From NCBI GenBank assembly GCA_022791155.1, contig JAAVYN010000023.1, positions 1 to 35,709 of the forward strand: a stretch of 35,709 bases of DNA, read 5' to 3'. Below the pieces are notes generated by a model. That model had not been told where the DNA came from and ran no database searches. It saw only the letters and a program-made list of their open reading frames with translations. Both the position numbers and the translations under genes were made by a program. Shown piece after piece: positions 33,937-35,709 of this stretch; the stretch's first letter is position 1; each line of letters begins with the position of its first letter. The DNA comes from Bacillota bacterium (GTDB taxonomy: Bacteria; Bacillota; Clostridia; Lachnospirales; Anaerotignaceae).

Positions 33937-35025
33937 ATGGAACTGAACAACAAATTTTTCCCCAACTACACTGTTGGAGAAAATGCTTATGAAGCCATTG
34001 GCGAAGTTTGCAGAAAATATGGAACAAAAGCACTTGCTGTTGGAGGCAAAAAAGCGCTTGCCGCCGCAAAACCGGCCCTTGAAAAAGCCTTGAAAGACTC
34101 TGAAATTGAAATTTTGGACTATGTTTGGTATGGCGGGGAGGCTTCAATTGAAAACTCTGAAATGATTGCCGGACTGGATTCATATAAAAAAGCTGACATG
34201 ATTTTTGCCTTTGGCGGTGGAAAAGCGCTTGATGCGTGCAAATATGCCGCGTTTTTGATTGACAAAAAACCTCTTTTCACATTCCCGACAATTGCCGCAA
34301 CTTGTGCAGCCGCTTCAGCAGAGGCAATTATGTACTATCCAAATGGCGAGGCAAGAGATACATATGAGTGCCATTCGCCAGCGGCTCATGTGTTCATAAA
34401 CACTGACATAATTGCCGAGGCGCCTGAACTCTATCTTTGGGCCGGAATTGGCGACACAATGGCAAAACATTTTGAAACTTCACTTGCGGCAAGAGAACGA
34501 CAGGATCTTTCATATGGTCAGGCGCTTGGCGTCAAAATTGGCGAAATGTGCTATAAACCACTTGTTGAGGTTGGGGCAAAAGCACTTGACGACTGCAAGG
34601 CCAATCACTCCAGTGCGGAGCTTGAGAAAATTGCTCTCACAAACATAATCACAACAGGCATGGTTTCAGGCTTTGTTGGCGTCACAATCAACTCAAACAT
34701 TGCTCATGCACTTTGCTATGGCATGACAGTTCTTCCTCAAATTGAAAAGAATCATCTTCATGGCGAGGTTGTTTCATATTGCACGCTTGTCCTTCTTTTT
34801 GTTGACGGCCAAATGGACAAAGTTGATGAACTTTTCCCGCTTTATAAAGCAATTAAACTCCCTACAAAGCTTTCCGACTTGGAAGTTTCAAAAGATGAGC
34901 TCAAGCCGGTTGTTGAAAAAGCAGTTGCTGTTGATGACATAAAATTCGTGCCATACAAAGTTACAGAAGAAATGCTCCTTGAAGCCATTGACAAGCTTGA
35001 GGAATATAACAACAAAAATGCTTAA
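33937..35025 (+). CDS. Iron-containing alcohol dehydrogenase family, glycerol dehydrogenase-like
   Basis: This NAD(P)-dependent dehydrogenase has 362 residues. The nucleotide loop is FGGGKALDACK (92-102). The metal ligands match the glycerol dehydrogenase pattern: Asp173 (GIGDTMAKHFE), His257 (NIAHALCYGM) and His275 (LHGEVVSYC), close to Asp171/His254/His271 of the Bacillus enzyme. FPTIAATCAAAS replaces the more usual FPTIASTDAP segment, so the substrate may be another polyol or aldehyde. AAGGAG precedes the ATG. It has its own promoter, structured leader and terminator. Confidence 0.87.
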   Translation: MELNNKFFPNYTVGENAYEAIGEVCRKYGTKALAVGGKKALAAAKPALEKALKDSEIEILDYVWYGGEASIENSEMIAGLDSYKKADMIFAFGGGKALDACKYAAFLIDKKPLFTFPTIAATCAAASAEAIMYYPNGEARDTYECHSPAAHVFINTDIIAEAPELYLWAGIGDTMAKHFETSLAARERQDLSYGQALGVKIGEMCYKPLVEVGAKALDDCKANHSSAELEKIALTNIITTGMVSGFVGVTINSNIAHALCYGMTVLPQIEKNHLHGEVVSYCTLVLLFVDGQMDKVDELFPLYKAIKLPTKLSDLEVSKDELKPVVEKAVAVDDIKFVPYKVTEEMLLEAIDKLEEYNNKNA

Positions 35026-35044
35026 TTTTTGAACAAAGACATTG

Positions 35045-35084
35045 AAATGCCCTGTGGATTGAAATTTCCAAAGGGCATTTTTGT
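35045..35084 (+). terminator. Terminator after the alcohol dehydrogenase gene
   Basis: AAATGCCCT (35045-35053) pairs perfectly with AGGGCATTT (35072-35080), with an inner GGA/TCC, followed by T's. Confidence 0.8.
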
Positions 35085-35460
35085 TGCTTGTTGAAACAGA
35101 TTTGTGCGGTGAAATTTGGCCGCATTTTCAGTGAGCTTTCAAAACACTTTGGGGGCAAAGGCGCCGTTGTTGCCAAAGGGCATTTTTGGCATGTTTCAAA
35201 CTGGTTCAAAAAATGGAATTTGTTCAAACAATGGCTATGAATGCTGGTTTACAATTCCTTGAACATTTTCAAGCGACATACTTTCCAGTAAGAAAAGACT
35301 TTTTAAATATTGAGCTTTGAAATTTTGAATGCAGTGAAATGCATATTTCAGGCAGATGACTCGGGAAATAAGGCAATTTGCATATAAAATATAGTGACAC
35401 AGCGCAAAAAAAAAGATATTTTTGATGAATTTAATAAATTATTTTTTTTTCAAAAATTTG
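35085..35460. other. Gene-less A/T-rich stretch with a second copy of the terminator arm
   Basis: CCAAAGGGCATTTTTG occurs at 35068-35083 and again at 35173-35188. The second copy is flanked to give GCCAAA/TTTGGC, a weak second terminator-like hairpin. The rest shows no ORF, repeat or promoter that I can support. Confidence 0.4.
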
Positions 35461-35462
35461 TA

Positions 35463-35493
35463 TTGACTCTATTGTAGCTAAATAGAATAAAAT
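35463..35493 (+). promoter_or_regulatory. Promoter with 19-bp spacer and central dyad before the HAD gene (MerR-type layout)
   Basis: TTGACT (35463-35468) and TAAAAT (35488-35493) are 19 bp apart. TCTATT-N7-AATAGA (35468-35486) fills the spacer. A long spacer with a dyad is the arrangement used by MerR-family activators. A 17-bp option (AATAAA) also exists but is a poor -10. Confidence 0.45.
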
Positions 35494-35559
35494 AAAGCCT
35501 GTAAAAAAAATAATATTTGAATTGAAACATAAATGTGAATTTACGAAAGGATGATTTTA

Positions 35560-35709
35560 ATGTCAACAGTACCAAAGGCGATTACTTTTGATGTGTACGG
35601 AACAATCATTGACTGGGAAGGAGAAATTCAAAACTTCTTCAGAGACTTCATGGCAAAAAAAGGAATCACAGGAGTTGAGCCTAAAACTGTTCAGCAGAGA
35701 TGGGAAGAA
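35560..35709 (+). CDS. HAD-superfamily hydrolase, haloacid dehalogenase type II-like (partial, runs off the window)
   Basis: The visible 50 residues begin MSTVPKAITFDVYGTIIDWEG. Motif I of HAD enzymes, DVYGT, contains the nucleophile Asp11. The VYGT-x-x-DW wording is characteristic of type II 2-haloacid dehalogenase-like proteins, which have aspartate as nucleophile. Many members act on phosphate esters instead. GAAAGGATG precedes the ATG. The remainder lies beyond 35709. Confidence 0.8.
   Translation, partial: MSTVPKAITFDVYGTIIDWEGEIQNFFRDFMAKKGITGVEPKTVQQRWEE

Overview
The window looks like a low-GC anaerobic Firmicute of the class Clostridia. The basis is gene content and signals, not a database match: strong AGGAGG-type ribosome binding sites, TTGACA/TATAAT promoters, a rho-rpmE-yqhQ-prmC-prfA block, a Rex-type operator before a fermentative D-lactate dehydrogenase, an oxygen-sensitive type of CoA-dehydratase activase, and A/T-ending codons with frequent ATA for Ile. 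I see no rRNA, tRNA, CRISPR array, phage genes or transposase gene.

Layout. 1-2300: a LarA-like racemase-family gene flanked by two clusters of a mosaic intergenic repeat. 2360-10780: a lone TerA-like gene, then a housekeeping run of LysM membrane protein, rho, rpmE, yqhQ, prmC, prfA and a paired short-chain ChrA transporter. 10825-13918: glycogen phosphorylase facing a GNAT acetyltransferase. 14466-19383: ldhA, then a tight block pth-rsmI-ProX-like deacylase-PLP decarboxylase-small membrane protein. 19384-25992: another repeat cluster, a 1436-residue double-activase protein and a MATE exporter. 26225-32701: dnaE (frameshifted at an A7 tract), pyk, and two genes of unknown function. 32825-35709: a cysteine synthase-like enzyme, a glycerol-dehydrogenase-like iron ADH and the start of a HAD hydrolase.

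How it fits together. Carbon and redox genes (glgP, pyk, ldhA, iron ADH) support fermentation of stored glycogen to pyruvate and lactate. Translation and transcription quality-control genes (rho, bL31, PrmC with RF1, Pth, RsmI, prolyl-tRNA editing) form the second theme.

The most unusual signal is noncoding. A repeat family with inverted ends (TATAGGTTTTCAAA-like) recurs three to five times. Its core is bounded by perfect 11-bp inverted arms (TGGGAGGGGCA). One copy has a 23-nt core. Another has a 154-nt core with hairpin modules added at fixed points. In a third, damaged copy the core lies inverted relative to the end. One module shows compensatory stem changes between copies. Other points worth checking are the dnaE A7 frameshift, mutually exclusive hairpins in the iron-ADH leader, and a 19-bp-spacer dyad promoter before the HAD gene.
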